From: Mesorhizobium sp. M00.F.Ca.ET.216.01.1.1
GTDB lineage: Bacteria > Pseudomonadota > Alphaproteobacteria > Rhizobiales > Rhizobiaceae
Length of the DNA: 64,000 nucleotides
Direction of reading: 5' to 3'
NCBI RefSeq assembly: GCF_004010325.2
Contig: NZ_SADR02000005.1
Coordinates: forward strand, 62,001-126,000
Part shown: positions 63,452 to 64,000 of the stretch, one piece after another
How positions within the stretch are numbered: the stretch's first letter is position 1
How the letters are laid out: each line of letters begins with the position of its first letter
Made by a program: the position numbers and the translations under genes
The notes under the pieces: generated by a model
What the model saw: only the letters and a program-made list of their open reading frames with translations
Told to the model about the DNA's origin: nothing
The model's database searches: none

Positions 63452-63856
63452 TCAGTAGTCGTCGCAGGTTTCCGCGATCGATGCCTGCGAGCTCGCGGTG
63501 ATGCGGTTGTCGGCGACCGCGAAGGTTTCCTGTATCAGCATGTCGTTGCTGGGGAAGTCATAGCAGGCGATCACCGTGGTGACGCCGCCCTCACTCTTCT
63601 CGATCCGATGCCGGATTTCAGCCCCGGCAACGGCGCCTTGCCATTCGTCGATCGAGGCGATGAACTCCTGCTTGCTTTGCACGACGCCGAGATCGTCGAG
63701 CTTTATCCGGACGCCGTCGGCAAGCAAGTCCGCCAGTTCGGTGCGGTCCATCAGCGCCGAATACCAGCGGTTGATGATCGCGCTGTCGTCGGCATGGGTA
63801 GTGGTCAGCGAAAACAGCAATGCCGCCATGGCGAATGCGATCGAACGGCAAGCCAT
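63452..63856 (-). CDS. Secreted hypothetical protein
   Basis: This 134-aa protein has a Sec signal peptide (RSIAFAMAALLFSLTTTHAD, cleavage after THA) and a mature domain whose pattern INRWYSALMDRTELADLLAD hints at an NTF2/SnoaL-like cone fold, though I cannot confirm it. Two cysteines (ACYDF and the C-terminal ETCDDY) could form a disulfide. The start at 63856 has a TAGGAGG site that contains the stop codon of the upstream carbonic anhydrase gene, so the two are probably co-transcribed. Confidence 0.75.
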   Translation of the reverse strand: MACRSIAFAMAALLFSLTTTHADDSAIINRWYSALMDRTELADLLADGVRIKLDDLGVVQSKQEFIASIDEWQGAVAGAEIRHRIEKSEGGVTTVIACYDFPSNDMLIQETFAVADNRITASSQASIAETCDDY

Positions 63857-63867
63857 GCGCCGGCCTC

Positions 63868-64000
63868 CTACTTCAATTCCGGCCGCTCGAAGTCGCCAGT
63901 GTCCTTGTTCATCACCCAAAGCTCACCGGTCGAGATGTCGAACCAGGCGCCGTGCAGCGACAGCCGGCCCTTTCCTTCGAGGATCGAGACGCAGGGAAAG
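63868..64000 (-). CDS. Beta-carbonic anhydrase, C-terminal end (5' end outside window)
   Basis: The last 44 codons read FPCVSILEGKGRLSLHGAWF, then DISTGELWVMNKDTGDFERP and a short end. GRLSLHGAWFDISTGEL is the conserved C-terminal segment of beta-class (Can/CynT-type) carbonic anhydrases, which interconvert CO2 and bicarbonate. The zinc-binding residues lie outside the window, so activity cannot be judged. Its stop forms part of the ribosome site of the small secreted protein. Confidence 0.8.
   Translation of the reverse strand, partial: FPCVSILEGKGRLSLHGAWFDISTGELWVMNKDTGDFERPELK

Overview
The window is one continuous stretch of a high-GC alphaproteobacterial chromosome. It is most likely from the order Hyphomicrobiales, and probably Mesorhizobium or a close relative. 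The basis is gene content and order (sdhCDAB; tsaD-gpsA divergent from hemC-hemD-Mic60-hemY; ftsK-lolA-xthA), a MucR/Ros regulator, DUF1127, glnK-amtB, two RirA-type iron boxes (TGA-N9-TCA), and RIME-like intergenic palindromes typical of rhizobia. No database search was possible; all family names come from reading the sequence. I see no insertion sequence, prophage, CRISPR array, rRNA or plasmid-transfer gene. One tRNA is present, tRNA-Ala(CGC).

Layout. 1-3833: succinate dehydrogenase operon, with a DUF3052 gene between sdhA and sdhB. 4092-10828: housekeeping genes (YceH, OsmC, YciI, a UbiH-type hydroxylase, TesB) and the nitrogen-responsive glnK-amtB pair with a sigma-54-like promoter. 11053-19658: ftsK, a LolA-like protein, xthA, a cNMP-binding protein, an OmpR-type regulator, an L,D-transpeptidase, DUF1127, a LysR regulator and DUF1761. 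19698-28227: a leftward tsaD operon (tsaD, gpsA, YciI, EVE, methyltransferase) facing a rightward haem block (hemC, hemD, Mic60-like, hemY-like). 28289-36794: TerB, an amidotransferase, an MFS pump, MucR, zwf-gnd with a glucoamylase remnant upstream, and a soluble two-component pair. 36936-48286: a catabolic or uptake block with a tautomerase, an SMP-30 lactonase, an RbsABC-type importer, a BMP-type importer and a facing short-chain dehydrogenase. 48535-52759: a tiny membrane protein, a luciferase-like monooxygenase, and exbB-exbD-tonB behind two iron boxes. 53073-61249: YggT, DUF167, then a divergent RpiR / UgpC / SDR versus binding protein / two permeases / MlrC locus. 61303-64000: an M3 peptidase, a small secreted protein and the 3' end of a beta-carbonic anhydrase.

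Most of this is ordinary core genome. The points that most deserve a second look are: (i) a 17-codon ORF built from 18-bp tandem repeats, joining the ugpC stop to the rpiR start through two ATGA overlaps; (ii) a similar 17-bp start-codon duplication at the MFS gene; (iii) a GH15 glucoamylase reduced to its two ends; (iv) the RpiR-controlled MlrC transport locus, whose substrate cannot be read from sequence; (v) two unrelated importers in series beside a lactonase and a dehydrogenase; (vi) an alphaproteobacterial Mic60 homologue inside the haem block; (vii) a RIME copy that supplies the likely mucR start codon.
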